From NCBI GenBank assembly GCA_033239125.1, contig BSWB01000005.1, forward strand, positions 20,079,447 to 20,143,446: a stretch of 64,000 nt of DNA, in the 5' to 3' direction. The notes under the pieces are model-generated. The model saw only the letters and a program-made list of their open reading frames with translations. It searched no databases and was not told the origin of the DNA. Within the stretch, counting starts at the first letter, position 1. Every line of letters begins with the position of its first letter. Below, in pieces: positions 11,575 to 22,455 of the stretch. The DNA comes from Fagopyrum homotropicum. Lineage: Eukaryota; Streptophyta; Magnoliopsida; Caryophyllales; Polygonaceae. Position numbers and translations under genes: made by a program.

Positions 11575-13383
11575 ATATGGTATCAGAGCACTAGGTTGAC
11601 AATAATGGCACTTGAAATCTTCTGAAAGACCAAATGTATAAAATAACTAGAACCCGAAAGGGGTCTAAAGTTTTCAAAAACGGATTTATGTTTTTACACA
11701 CACGCATAGTCGGGTTGTTGGGTTAGTAGTACGTCGAACCACCATCGCTCTCCGTGGATCTCTGCAACTTGGATCGGTAGGGGTGAGTATTTAGACTTTT
11801 TATGAGGTTTACTATTATATGTTATATACAAGTGTATGCGTAGCTTGTTAATACCCTAAAGGATACTTTATATCCTTTAGTCGTGATATCACGAAGCGAT
11901 TATCGCCTCATGATAAATCAGTAGCGGACTTGAGGAGTCTCCAAAACGAGGCAATGGAATCAGACCTTGAATTGAGTATTATACTCGGGTGGGCCGCTTG
12001 GTGATCCGTACAAATCATCCAGAGAACAAGTGAGCAAGGAAGTAAAGTTGTGAAGATAATTTTTACCACAAGCACAATTAGATGAGGAAGAAATCGCTGG
12101 GCCAGTTCAGTTAGAAGGAATAGAAGGTTGTACATGGAACTCGGGCATACGAGGCCGAGAGACGGAATTAGAAGAACCATGCAAGAGACTACAATAGTGC
12201 GGAGTAGAGATAACAATATTGGAACGGGACAAGTAGAATTGAGTACAACCAAGATTGCGGAATCAAGGACATTATAATCGAGGCGGATGCCGCATAGACC
12301 ATTGTGGGCATGAGAAACTAGAAGAGACAAAGTGTCAATCCGGGTGTGAGAATCTAAGGTGCACGGAATGAAGACTTACAATTGAGTGTAAAAGCGAAAA
12401 GGCAGACCCCACAAGCGTGGAGGGTTTTGACCTCCTCAGAGATATAAGAAGTTGGAAAGAAACCGCGACGCCAATATCCAAAGAATGGAAGTCGGTAGCA
12501 GGCAACGGAGTTTCAGGAAGGCGATATTACCACCAACACTAGTGAAGAAATCTGTATGAGAGAACGGCCTTGCTATACTCGAGAGTCTAGGGTAACCCGA
12601 ATTATCACGGGACCTAAGCCATCAACACAGATGGTCCATGCAAAAGGAACTTCAAGTGGATGATCATTACGGCCATAAGAATTCCAAAGACGCTTGCAAG
12701 CGATCGTGGAAACTTGAAACGACTATTTAATGCTAGATGAATGAGACAAGCGGACTAGAGAAATAGAGTTAGCCATAAGAAGCGGAAGGGTGGAAGGTAG
12801 AACGAACTAAAGAAGTATAAAAGGATTGTGGGGAGCAACTGTTTACCTACTAGCTAAGGAAATTTTGACAGATCACAATTAACACGGAATGGAGACTTAC
12901 AACTTAATGTAAGAGCGAAGGGTAGACTTCACAAGCCTGGAGACGTTTTGTCTTCTTTAAAGATAAGAATTTTAAGAGGAATCACAACGCCAATATCGAA
13001 AGGATTGAAGCCCTGTAACATAGTCAATAGAGATTTGGGAGGAAATATTACAAACAACGCCGATTAAGGAACGTGTGCTTGTGAGAATCGTGTGGTGGAC
13101 TCAAGAGTCCAGGGTAACCCCATTTATAACAGAACATAGGTCATCAACAGAGACGGTCCTTGTAAGGGGACTACAATTGGGAGGTAATTAAAAATCATCG
13201 GAATTACAAGACGCTTACCATCTATCGTGGAGTGTTAGGAACGACTTTTGACGTCAGGCGAATGGCACAATGAGACTTGAGAAAGATAGTGTCCCAAAGG
13301 AAGCAGAAGAGGGAAAGATAAGATGAACTAAAGAAGGATAAAAGGATTAATCTAGTAGGTGGTATGCACCAAAAGTTTAATAT
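11575..13383 (+). mobile_element. Internal region of chromovirus array 1, second unit, left part
   Basis: This is homologous to 4985-6532 but keeps a 262-bp segment (11951-12213) lost from the first unit. It shows similarity to the early gag part of the element at 48700-49100 but has no open frame on the plus strand. A long minus-strand frame over 11908-12330 is antisense to this gag relic. The region breaks off at AATATCA (about 13383), where an inverted LTR fragment begins. Confidence 0.75.
11578..11594 (+). other. Primer-binding site, initiator-Met tRNA type, unit 2
   Basis: TGGTATCAGAGCA starts three bases after LTR B. It matches the usual chromovirus primer site complementary to the 3' end of initiator-Met tRNA without mismatch over the first 12 bases. 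Confidence 0.88.
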
Positions 13384-14758
13384 CATAAACCCAAGGTAAA
13401 ACGCGTTTTCAAAGCCAACATTAAAATCCGGTAATTTAATCTTTCAGTCATAACCCGGAATTAAGCCAACAAAGGCATAATATATATAGTATATATAGAC
13501 AAGAATATAACTCAAGGTAAAACCCAAGTTTAAAACCCGTAAATACATTTTCGGACACAATATACAACTCTATAAACTTGGGGTCACTTTCCGTATACAA
13601 AACATTTGGACCAAAATCTTTAATTATATTATCAGGGGGCATATTTGCAAAAATCAAAACTGTGGGCCATGAATGCAAATACGAAAGATGGGTACAAAAT
13701 TGTAATTAGACCAAAAATAAGGGGTCCCGATTAAATTTCATTAAAAGGATTTCCCAACCGATAGATTAAGGCGCACGCTTGGGAGAGATGTGGAGGCGGC
13801 GGCCATGGCTCCACTAGGGCTCCGGCGTTGGAAGCTCTAGAGACGGCGGTGGCGAAGGCCTTTCCTGACGGCGTAGACGGTGGTTGTATTGACCGAGTCT
13901 GGTGGCGTTTTCGGAGATGTTCTCCAGCGAGACTGAAGAGGCGAGATGGCTGTTGTCGACGATGGAGGGCGAGGGAAGGTGGCCGGCGTCGATGCAGGCG
14001 GAGGAAGGCGTGGTAGCGCACGGCGGTCCAAAGCTTGGTACGGGCGGCCTCCGGCGACAGGCGAGAAATAGAGAGAAGGGGAAGACGGGAGAAGCGGCTG
14101 CAGATCCGTCTCCGGTGGTGCGGCTTCTCCGTCGATCCTAAGATGCAACTGAGAGGAAGAACCGCCCAAGGCTGCTGCTTGCTTTGCTCAATCGACTGGC
14201 ACAAGGGAAGAAGAGAGATTGATTTGCTGCAAAATAAACAAACAGAAGAAGAGAAGGGAGTTGTAGACTGGGAAGTAAAAGAGGAAGAGAGGGATGAGAT
14301 TGAGAGAAGAGTGGGAGGGAAGAGAAGTGAGAGGGCTGCTTGGGGGTAGACTAGACGGGAGGGAGGTCGAGGGGTCGGGCACTCCGGGAGCGAGGGGTCG
14401 GCCTGCAACTCCCTAGCCCAGCGGTAGACCTGCACAACTCCTCACCAACCGAAAAAGAGATGAGGCAGAAGAGACAACAAAGAGAAGAGAAAAAAAAACA
14501 AAATAAAATGAAAAAGAAAGAGAAATAATAAGAAAAATAAAATAAAACAATCTAGACTAGATTCCAAAACGCTCGGAAACGATTTTTTTGAGTCGGAAAG
14601 ATTTTCCGAATTTTTCCGAAAATATACAAAAATATAAACATACTCGAGAATATTATTTTTACATCTTAAAACCCTTTTAAAAATATAAAAAGAAATTATT
14701 AAAAAAAAGATATTGATAGGAATAGGCAAGGGAGACAATATCGAAACCGGGCATTACA
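13384..14758 (-). mobile_element. Inverted LTR fragment inside array 1, second unit
   Basis: The 1375-bp insert resembles the 5' portion of the minus-strand LTRs at 22456-25246 and 28833-31623. It shares the AACTCAAGGTAAAAC block, a GC-rich middle, the A-rich tract and the terminal GAAACCGGGC(A/G)TTACA, which on the minus strand is the LTR start TGTAATGCCC. The other end of the LTR is missing, as are about 890 bp of array sequence equivalent to 6533-7425. It is a truncated relic left by insertion plus deletion. Open frames over the GC-rich middle are not genes. Confidence 0.75.
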
Positions 14759-15186
14759 ATGACCACTAGATTTGATTCTTAGTTGCCCCGAGTGTAGACC
14801 AGAAAAGGGTAAAGGTGACGATTCCTTACCGGAGGAATAAGACGACTGAGTAATATTAAAAGACAAGACCAAGTGGGTCGTGCTGCGAAGAGCATTGGGT
14901 ACTTGGTAAGTGTTGGTGGATGTCTAAGACCTTTGGCTTGAGTGTGTAGTCAGAACCTTTTCAGCAGGCTGGAAGCAAGTGGTAATAACGAAGGGAAGGA
15001 AGTTGAATAGATTATTTTCCGTAGGGTCATCAAAGGATCTGGAAATGAGTTGTGTAAGACAACCATTGGAAGTTTTAAAACGGTTTAAAAGTGACTGATG
15101 GATTAATATTCCTCACCCTATTGGAGAGTGCAACTTCAGTTTTCCACAGAGACTAAGTCTGGGAACTGAGTTTGAGATTTTCAATT

Positions 15187-15404
15187 GGAGAAATACATAC
15201 TAGACACGAGTTAGGTCATCAGATTAGAAGATCAGACAGTTGAGCCGGATGATATCGGTGAGATACCCGGTAACCACTCTAGAACGTGGTAGCAGATGCT
15301 TGTGATCTAAGTACCTGAAAAGATTTAAGATTTAGTGGTTTTAGGAAAAGCTGATAAGGCTACCTAAGAAATGCGGGATAATAAGAGACGTAACCTTTCA
15401 AAGA
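15187..15404 (+). pseudogene. Decayed integrase C-terminus and chromodomain, copy 3
   Basis: This is the third copy of the same remnant, with the lesions of copies 1 and 2 and a few private substitutions. It cannot be translated. Its retained position near the 3' end of the unit supports assignment of the whole array to the chromovirus lineage. Confidence 0.6.
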
Positions 15405-15633
15405 CCTATGTAGCGATAGTTGTAACCTTGGGAGTGACTAGTTAGGGTTTGACCTTGTATGTGTGATATTGTTTGACTGCTTGTTTATTTCATGATTGAG
15501 TATTTAGTCAGTGATGTGTTCTTTTGGTAACCTTGATGTACGGGATACTTAGATGTGGAAACGACGAGACTTTTGTATAGCGATCAAACACACCCATTCA
15601 GTGCCTTAAAGGCTGATCAGGATTGTCTTACCC

Positions 15634-15842
15634 TAAGTTTCGGGACGAAACTTATTTTGAGGGCGATCTGATGTAACGGCCGAATTTTTTCGTTACGTTT
15701 TGATAGGGTTACAGGAGTTTAGAAAACAAAATTAAAATTTAGTGAGACTAGGATATACAAGTTTATTTATGGAAGTTGCTTAATTAAGTACCTTGTTCTA
15801 AGTTTCGGGGCGAAACTTATTTTAAGGGGGGGGGGGTAGTGA
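15634..15842 (+). other. Double polypurine tract / LTR-start junction, copy 3
   Basis: The first junction has the hairpin at 15634-15652 and TGTAACGGCC at 15672. The second has the hairpin at 15800-15818 and an unusually long purine run with eleven G (15826-15836), followed by LTR C at 15843. The other copies have five and six G. Confidence 0.7.
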
Positions 15843-18800
15843 TGTAATATCCGGAATTTTTATTCCGTTTAATTTTGAATCAAATCGGACTTCGAACCGT
15901 TGACTGTTTCCCATTCTATCTAGTATTTCTTTCTTCATAAATTTTATTATTTTATGTAGAATTTAATTCACACAAAATGATAAAATTATATCAAGCTCTA
16001 ATTCTTATAATTATTTATTATTTTATGTAGAATTTAATTCACATAAAATGATAGATTTATATCAAACCCTAGTTATTATAATTCTTTCGTATCGATGACT
16101 TTAGACGAGATCATGACAAACTGTGACGAGATCATGACTAAGCTGAGATGACGCCATGACAAAGTCCGACAAATCTGTGACAAACTCATTCATGGGCCTG
16201 ACAAGGCCATGATGAGTTTTGGCAGATTTTGACAAACAACTCAGCCCACTCTTATTTTTACCTTGTTTCAGCCCACCTCTTTTACTTACCTTGCTCCAGC
16301 CCACACCAACTTCTGTTCCCAACAGCCATACCTTCAGCAGCTTGGATCTTCAGCCACCTAGGGATGCCTGCTGCAGCCCAGAGATACAATGTTTCCATCC
16401 CAGAACACAATCATGTTGCGGGCCTGTTGCTCCTTGTCTTCCAGCCCAGGAAGCACAGCAGTTCCCTCCTATCTCCTACGTATTAGCAGCCAGCGTTTCC
16501 CCTTCCTCATATTACGTAACAGCTGCTGATTTATAGGAAAGAGATCTTCTGTAACAACTCTTGAATTCACGCTAAAGAGAGAGTAAACTCAGCAGTAGCC
16601 ACTTCCCATCTTTCCCGTCTACATTCAACTCTTCCTCCCGTACGCAACATCCGGTGACACCTCCTCCTGAAATCACGCTACATCTGCTGCCAAGGATGTC
16701 CGGATTCATCTTCTGTCGACCGCTGCTCCTTCTGTTTGCTACAGAACCCCCATCGCGCTGCACACATACACGATTGCTACAGATCGCTTTGTGCCTAGTT
16801 GTAGGCAGCAGCAGCTCTCTCCTCGCTTTTGTCGAGCCAGCAGTGCAGGCGTACCCTCCTCTCCAGTTTCCTTCCAGCCCCTGGAGTCGTGCACAGCAGC
16901 CTCCTATCGGACCTCTTGAGTTTCCGACAAAGCTATGAACGCGAGAGCCATCCTCATCCTTCATGCCTTCGAGTTTGGAGCCGGGTAAGACCTACATCTA
17001 CCTCCTTACTTCCCCTCCATGTTTACGTGTCAATGGGTGCCTCTAAACCATCTTTAAACCCATACATTTCAGCCAAAGGAGCAACTTCAGAGAGCTGTTA
17101 CATCTCTCAGTTTTCTGAGTTTTCGGAAGTGACGAGCAGTCAACTTCGGGCCCAATTTGGGTAAGCTAGACTACTTCTTTTTGGCTGGTTTTCGGATATG
17201 TCATAGAAAGTAGTACATAGTATAACATACTAAAATTTGGGAAGAATCGGAGTTACGGTTTGAGAGTTATTGTGTTCCAAAGTTGACGCCTCATGCAGTT
17301 TTTATATATGTGCTGAGTGTTGGGAAAACAGCAAGTGATGCTGTTTTGTGAGATGGTTTTGAATAAGCTCTTGATCTCCGTTGGGATTGAATTTTGGATA
17401 TGATATGGTTGACCTATTGCTATAGAACATATTAAAATTTGAGAGGAATCCAGCGAGTGGTTTGGGATTTATGATTTTTCAAAGATGGATTCGTAAGCAG
17501 TTTTTCTGTTGTGCTGAAATTCGGTTTTGTGAGATAGTTTTAAATAGGATTTTGATCTCCTTTGCGGCTGAATTTTGGATATATTATAGATACGATTTTA
17601 TAGTAGAACATATCAAAATTTGAGATAAATCCAGCGAGTAGTTTAGGAGTTATGATTTTTCAAAGTTAAGAGAGTGTGTCGTTTGTTAAGTGTTGTAACC
17701 AACTTTAGAAATTTTTGTAGAAGTGATGCTTTAACAGTTTTAAGAAATTCTTTCTCCTATGAGTAGAATGGATATCATAGATGATCTAGATAATTATTTC
17801 GGAATTTTTATAAGTTTATTCGAATTTCATATTTGAAGCTGAAGTTGGACCTTAACGATCTTTCGGAAAATAGGAAAATAGGTAAATTGCCAGTTTGTAA
17901 CCAAACTCATCTTTAGGAGTTAGAATAGGACTTTTTAGTCTCAAATAAGAGTTTAGGCATGATATATGGAATTTTTGGATGTTTCGGGACCAAGGGTAAA
18001 ATAGTCATTTTACCATAAATTGGTACTGTATTAAATTCTGTTCTAATAGGATCTACTATCTTAGAAGTCTTAGACTTCTAATTACCTAGAAAGTGTGCTG
18101 ACACACTTGTCTCCTTTGACAGAAAACCGAGTTATACAGTTACAGATTGAGTTGTGATTAAGAGAGTCGAGATTTGATTCTGGTAAGTCCACGGACTTAC
18201 TTAGCTGGCTTTCTTGTATGAGTGTAATGTGTATGAGTGGTGTTTGCTTTTTATGATAAACAACGAAACCGGATTTGGCCGACTTTACTATTTACGTAAT
18301 TGCCCCAAGTGTATGATAACGGGTCGTGACATCATCTGCCTAGCTCTTGCGAGAGTCTAGGAGGTTCCCTGCGACCAGCCCAGTCCGGTAGACAGTCAGA
18401 TGCATTAGTACGATTCCGCGTTGGTAAACGGGGACAAGGGCAATGTTTGGGAATCCCCCGTGTCACAAAATAAGTATCATTAGTAATGACCTATCACGTA
18501 ATTAAAGATAATAAAAGGATTGAGTGTTGCATGTTAATTGTGTATGATGTGTGATTGTGCTTTTACCTTTATACTTATGGATAGAATGTTAGCTAACGGT
18601 TTTATACTGCTTGTAGATGCCTTGCAGGTTAAGACAGTTGTAGAGAGATCCGGAGGAAATGGTCAGCCGGGTCCACGTACTCATTTAGTTTGGGACGGGG
18701 ATGTCTTCTGTTCTTCATATGCATCATTTTAGTAGCGTTTCTTGTAAGGCTGATACATATTCTCCATGTATATATTGTTTACAGTTTTCAAATATTTTAA

Positions 18801-18915
18801 ATACTTTTGTTCCTTGTTGTAAGATCCAAGTAAAATTGTTGTGAAACTATGGTCGGGACCCATTGTGAGGTCCTAAACAGTAGCTTCCCGAGTTCTCAGA
18901 ATTTGGGGTGTTACA
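15843..18915 (+). mobile_element. LTR C of chromovirus array 1 (terminal 3' LTR)
   Basis: This 3073-bp LTR is homologous throughout to A and B and ends GGGGTGTTACA. It is followed by non-element sequence with no primer-binding site, so it is the right-hand end of the array. The expected 5-bp target duplication on this side would be GTTGA (18916-18920); its partner lies outside the window. The hairpin seen in LTR B is damaged here (about 18440-18460). Confidence 0.88.
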
Positions 18916-20146
18916 GTTGATTTGGCGAAGAGCGAGTTTATAACAACATAGATGACACCAAAAAAAACAGTTGAAGGTTCACGGATTCTTTCAAATGGGA
19001 GGAGAGTTGTACATGATGAAGCATTTGTGCAATTGCTCTCATGGTTAGGCACTTCTCAATTATGACGACAACTCATTCACAAGTCTATGTTCCATGTCCC
19101 TACATATTTACATTCAATGATGACTTATTATAATTTTTAAGTGAATAGTACAAAAACATAATTATGTGTATGTAAATCAGTTGTAAACATGCAATTCTTT
19201 TCAAATTTATATTTTCAATAGTAGTACGTAAAAAATACGACCGATCCATGCGCAATATAAAATACAGGAGTTGTTAATTTTCTTTATATATGTCGGACTA
19301 GTTATGTGGATTGGTGGAAGATGCACATCTAGTAAACTCATATATAGAAGACCACGAAGTTCCGTCTAATAGAATTTATATGACAAACTCACACATTATC
19401 TCATATTTCTTTCCGGTGATGTCTTCCCCAATAACCTAAATTCCTCATTTGATCATTTATGTTTATAATCAAGTTCACTGATACAAATGCTCCCATAAGA
19501 AATAACAAGATCAATTTTAATTTTAAATGGAACCATTTTAACTTGAATATTAACCAATTTTAATTAAGTTTGTGTACAAAATTTTAATGGTTTTTACTCT
19601 ATATACAAAGAGAGAATCATGTAAAAACCCTAGCAGCCGCAAGCATAAACTAAACCAAAACCTATCCAAACACTTGTGGTGTAATGAACCAAAGAAAAAT
19701 CAAGATCGGCATCATCACTGATCTTTGGCCACTTCCGGCGAAGTGATAAAGACAAGAACAACAACACCAAATTCCTTCGACCTTCCTACCTCGCGAATGA
19801 AGTTCGGCACCGCCACTACGCTACTTTTATGGTGAGACCACCACTTTTACCTCTCTTCTACAACAACCAAATAAAAAACCCAACTCCTTTGACCCTTGTC
19901 GGCAACCGAAGAATCCCTAAAGACATGAACAACACCACCACTTTCCCTCGCGAATGAAGAACCCATCGGCCAATGTCGGCTTCCTATCGGATGGTGAAAG
20001 GCTATTTGGCTTCGATGAGAAACTTGGAGACTTGAGATCTTACGGGATCTTGCAATTCGATGAGAAAATTTGATCCTTTATGTTTGTGACTTTTTCCGGC
20101 GCCTTATTTCTTTTGTCTAGACTCCGACTTTATGAGGTCTACTTTT
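18916..20146. other. AT-rich sequence without recognised genes
   Basis: Apart from the exon-like stretch at 18952-19065 this 1.2 kb holds no recognisable domain, repeat or long frame. The first two thirds are strongly AT-rich. From about 19620 the base composition rises and short C-rich words appear (ACTTCCGGCG, CCGACTTT), but frames are short. It may be ancient host intergenic sequence or an unidentified decayed repeat just left of a polypurine tract. Confidence 0.5.
18952..19065 (+). pseudogene. Possible last exon of an unrecognised host gene (37 codons)
   Basis: From ATG at 18952 an open stretch of 37 codons ends at TGA 19063-19065. It is composed of ordinary amino acids, including VEGSRILSNGRRVV and QLLSWLGTSQL. 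Immediately upstream is an in-frame TAG inside ACATAG, which could be a 3' splice acceptor. Downstream sequence is AT-rich, like a plant 3' UTR. It is too short to prove coding and no family is recognised. It could be an exon cut off by LTR C or chance. Confidence 0.25.
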
Positions 20147-20579
20147 AAGTTTCGGGACGAAAATTATTTTAAGGGGTACTTATGTAACATTCGGAAATTT
20201 TATTTCCGTTATTTTCGAGACAAAGCGGAACTCGACCGGTTTGGACCTTTCCGTCTTTTTTGTCATTTTATGTGACACCGAGTGCTTCGATATTTTTTAT
20301 TAATTTATGTGAGCCAGGTGGGCCCATCAAGATTTTATATCCTAGCCCGTCAGGAATGAGCTAGCTGGGTCCGTTAAGAAGTCCTTCTTTCTCCACCTCT
20401 TCCACGTATCAAACCCTAGAAACCTACCTTCTCTTTTCACGTTCCCTGGCTGCTCCTCAGACAGTTCCTACGTGAAGCAAGATCACATCCGCCATCTTCC
20501 TTCCTCTCATCCTTACACGCACCACCGGATCGACATCCTTCTGAATGTGTTCCTCGAGTTACAACGGAAAGATCTACAA
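20147..20579 (+). mobile_element. Polypurine tract and truncated chromovirus LTR
   Basis: AAGTTTCGGGACGAAAATT (20147-20165), AAGGGG and then TGTAACATTC at 20183 form a chromovirus 3' junction. About 400 bp of LTR follow, including two ATTTATGTGA words that parallel the inverted repeat of the other chromovirus LTRs. The LTR is interrupted by the solo Athila LTR (20585-22421), with a few bases resuming at 22427, and is not complete. The family is related to, but distinct from, the arrays on either side. Confidence 0.65.
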
Positions 20580-20584
20580 CCTAC
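20580..20584. repeat. Target-site duplication CCTAC, left
   Basis: CCTAC lies directly before the TGATAACGTG start of the solo LTR. The same five bases follow its end at 22422-22426. Confidence 0.75.
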
Positions 20585-22421
20585 TGATAACGTGATTTAT
20601 GACGTTAGTATAGGCATTCGTTTAGATAGTTTTTCCCGTTATTCATGCACGGTTTGGCATTAGTTCATGACGTTTACGCTCATTTTGTGCATATTTCTAG
20701 AAAAGACGTCTACACGAGCTTTTGTCGGTTTTGTAGGTATTTCGAAGATCTTTTGGACATTAATCGATACATTCGAGGGTCAAGCCTCATGGTGGTACAC
20801 ATCTAAGGCTTTGAAGGAACATAATTGGAGCAATGAAGGACACAAGGACCCTTATTGGTGCAAGCAATGGGGCAACTCATGGCTAGACGATCATAACAAG
20901 CCTCTATTGAAGAAAATCGGACCAACACTCAGGAAAATCGTCCGATTTTTCTGTCCGGGTCGATTTTTTGGCCTTTGACAGCTTGAGCCACGTGTCCCAC
21001 GATCTCTTTGTCCGGCCCTTGCTCTTGATGAAGAATATAAGTGGTCCTGCTTCCTGTGGCTAAGGGATCTCTCCCACATTCTCTCACACACACCTCATTC
21101 CATTGGGAGGATAGACTTGGAGAAGAAGAAAAACTCTCTCATTTTGGAGAAGAGGAAGAACATCAAAAGCTTAGAGTGGTAGTGAGTTTTTGAGAACTTT
21201 TGAGTGATTTTTAGAGATTTTGGTTGAAGAAATCTTGCAAGGATTGTTAGAAACGTTTTGGAACTTCTTTTGAAGGGTTGTAAGTCTTGCTTAAACTTAT
21301 ATTCAGATTAGATTTCTTGTTTTACTTGCTTACCTTTCATCATCTACCTATGAAAACCATGTATGCTTGTGTGATGATTTTGGATCTTGAAATGCATGTT
21401 ATTGGCTAGTTTATTGTGATTCTGGAGTGATGGATTGATGGTTATGGCTTGGGTGATGATAGAATGGACTTGTATGTTAGTTTAGGATGATTCGTATGCA
21501 CAAAACCTAACCCAGACAGAAAAATCGACCTGTTCATAGTGTAGATCGTCCGATTTTTCTTATGATCCATCCGATTTTTCTCTCTATTGCTCTTTAATTG
21601 ATGAATCTGTATGTTAGGATGTTAGGTTGTTTAAATCATAGTGTTTATTAAGCATAATATAGCTTAGGGTAACCTAATGCTAGCAACCTAAGTGAGGGAA
21701 GAGACCTACCCGGTGATTTCCGATCTTAGATACCTAAGATGATGAACTCTAGGTAGTAGTGAGCCTCATAAGCCGCTATTGGATTGAGTGTGCTAGGATT
21801 ATTGCTTGAGACTTCCCTTTTCCGAAACTTACCCGGTAAGGAGAGGGTTGCCCCTTAAGTAGAGTCCGGTTTGTGTAGAATTCCCTACTTTAACCCCTTT
21901 AGACCTACCCGGTAATTGGAGTTTGATGCGGGATTAGTGAAGCAAGAGACTTACCCGGTAATTGTTTCCATTAGAGAAACACCCATTCCCAACACCGCAA
22001 CTTTATCCTTAGAATCTTTAGAAGCTTGAGTCCAATGCCATAACCGGAAATCTTGACCTCTAGAATCCACTCTTCTCTCTTTGATCACATATTTTGTGCT
22101 TGAGTTACTTGTTTGTTTTGCTAGCTTGAGTTGCTAGTTTGTTTTATTATCTTGCTTGATTTGTGAACTTTGCTTGATCACCACAAAAACCAAACCAAAA
22201 AGATCATGATTTTCATTTCTTTATTTCTTTCTCTTTTCTTAGACTAGATTCACACTATCGATGATCACTTGTTGATTTGATTTCACCTTAGTCTTCGTGT
22301 TCGACCTCGGAATACTATCCTTTCTACAAAACGACCCATACACTGTGGGTTCGCTAGGAGTTAGGAAAAATATAACGAGTATAAATTTAAGACTTTTGCG
22401 TGTCACAATCTTAGCGTAACA
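20585..22421 (+). mobile_element. Solo Athila-type LTR
   Basis: This 1837-bp LTR starts TGATAACGTG and ends TAGCGTAACA, flanked by CCTAC on both sides, with no primer-binding site after it. It is therefore a solo LTR left by recombination between two LTRs. It is diverged from the Athila LTRs at 33988 and 41497 but shares their start, a GTCTACAC...TTGTAGGTA word, a TATA-like ATATAAG near 21034, the four-copy motif (21701-21963) and a terminal hairpin-like ACCC...GGGT block (about 22321-22345). A 103-codon frame inside it is not treated as a gene. Confidence 0.8.
21701..21963 (+). repeat. Four-copy GAGACYTACCCGGTRATT motif, solo LTR
   Basis: Copies start near 21701, 21824, 21900 and 21946. The spacings (about 123, 76 and 46 bp) are almost those of the other two Athila LTRs, although the DNA between copies is much less alike. 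Confidence 0.8.
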
Positions 22422-22455
22422 CCTACCATCTACTATCGCTCGACTGCAAGAGAGC
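22422..22455. other. Host remnant with CCTAC and AGAGC target duplications
   Basis: These 34 bp are what remains between two insertions: CCTAC (22422-22426) completes the duplication of the solo Athila LTR. AGAGC (22451-22455) is the left target duplication of the minus-strand element, repeated at 31624-31628. Confidence 0.85.

Larger units (their letters stand above)
14759..15842 (+). mobile_element. Internal region of chromovirus array 1, second unit, right part
   Basis: The sequence resumes at ATGACCACTAG, equivalent to about 7426, and runs to LTR C. It carries the third chromodomain remnant (15187-15404) and the third double polypurine-tract junction (15634-15842). Confidence 0.78.

Noticed and set aside
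11908..12330. 140-codon minus-strand frame
   Set aside because: It is antisense to the gag relic of array 1. A shorter relative at 48821-49128 is antisense to the gag relic of the nested element. The hydrophobic composition reflects the complement of a Glu/Lys-rich sense strand.
13731..14435. 234-codon minus-strand frame in the inverted LTR fragment
   Set aside because: It is in a GC-rich LTR part with competing frames on both strands. It is Pro/Ser-rich without domains. Homologous LTRs do not keep the same frame.
20667..20978. 103-codon frame in the solo Athila LTR
   Set aside because: It is inside an LTR and not kept in the other two Athila LTRs.
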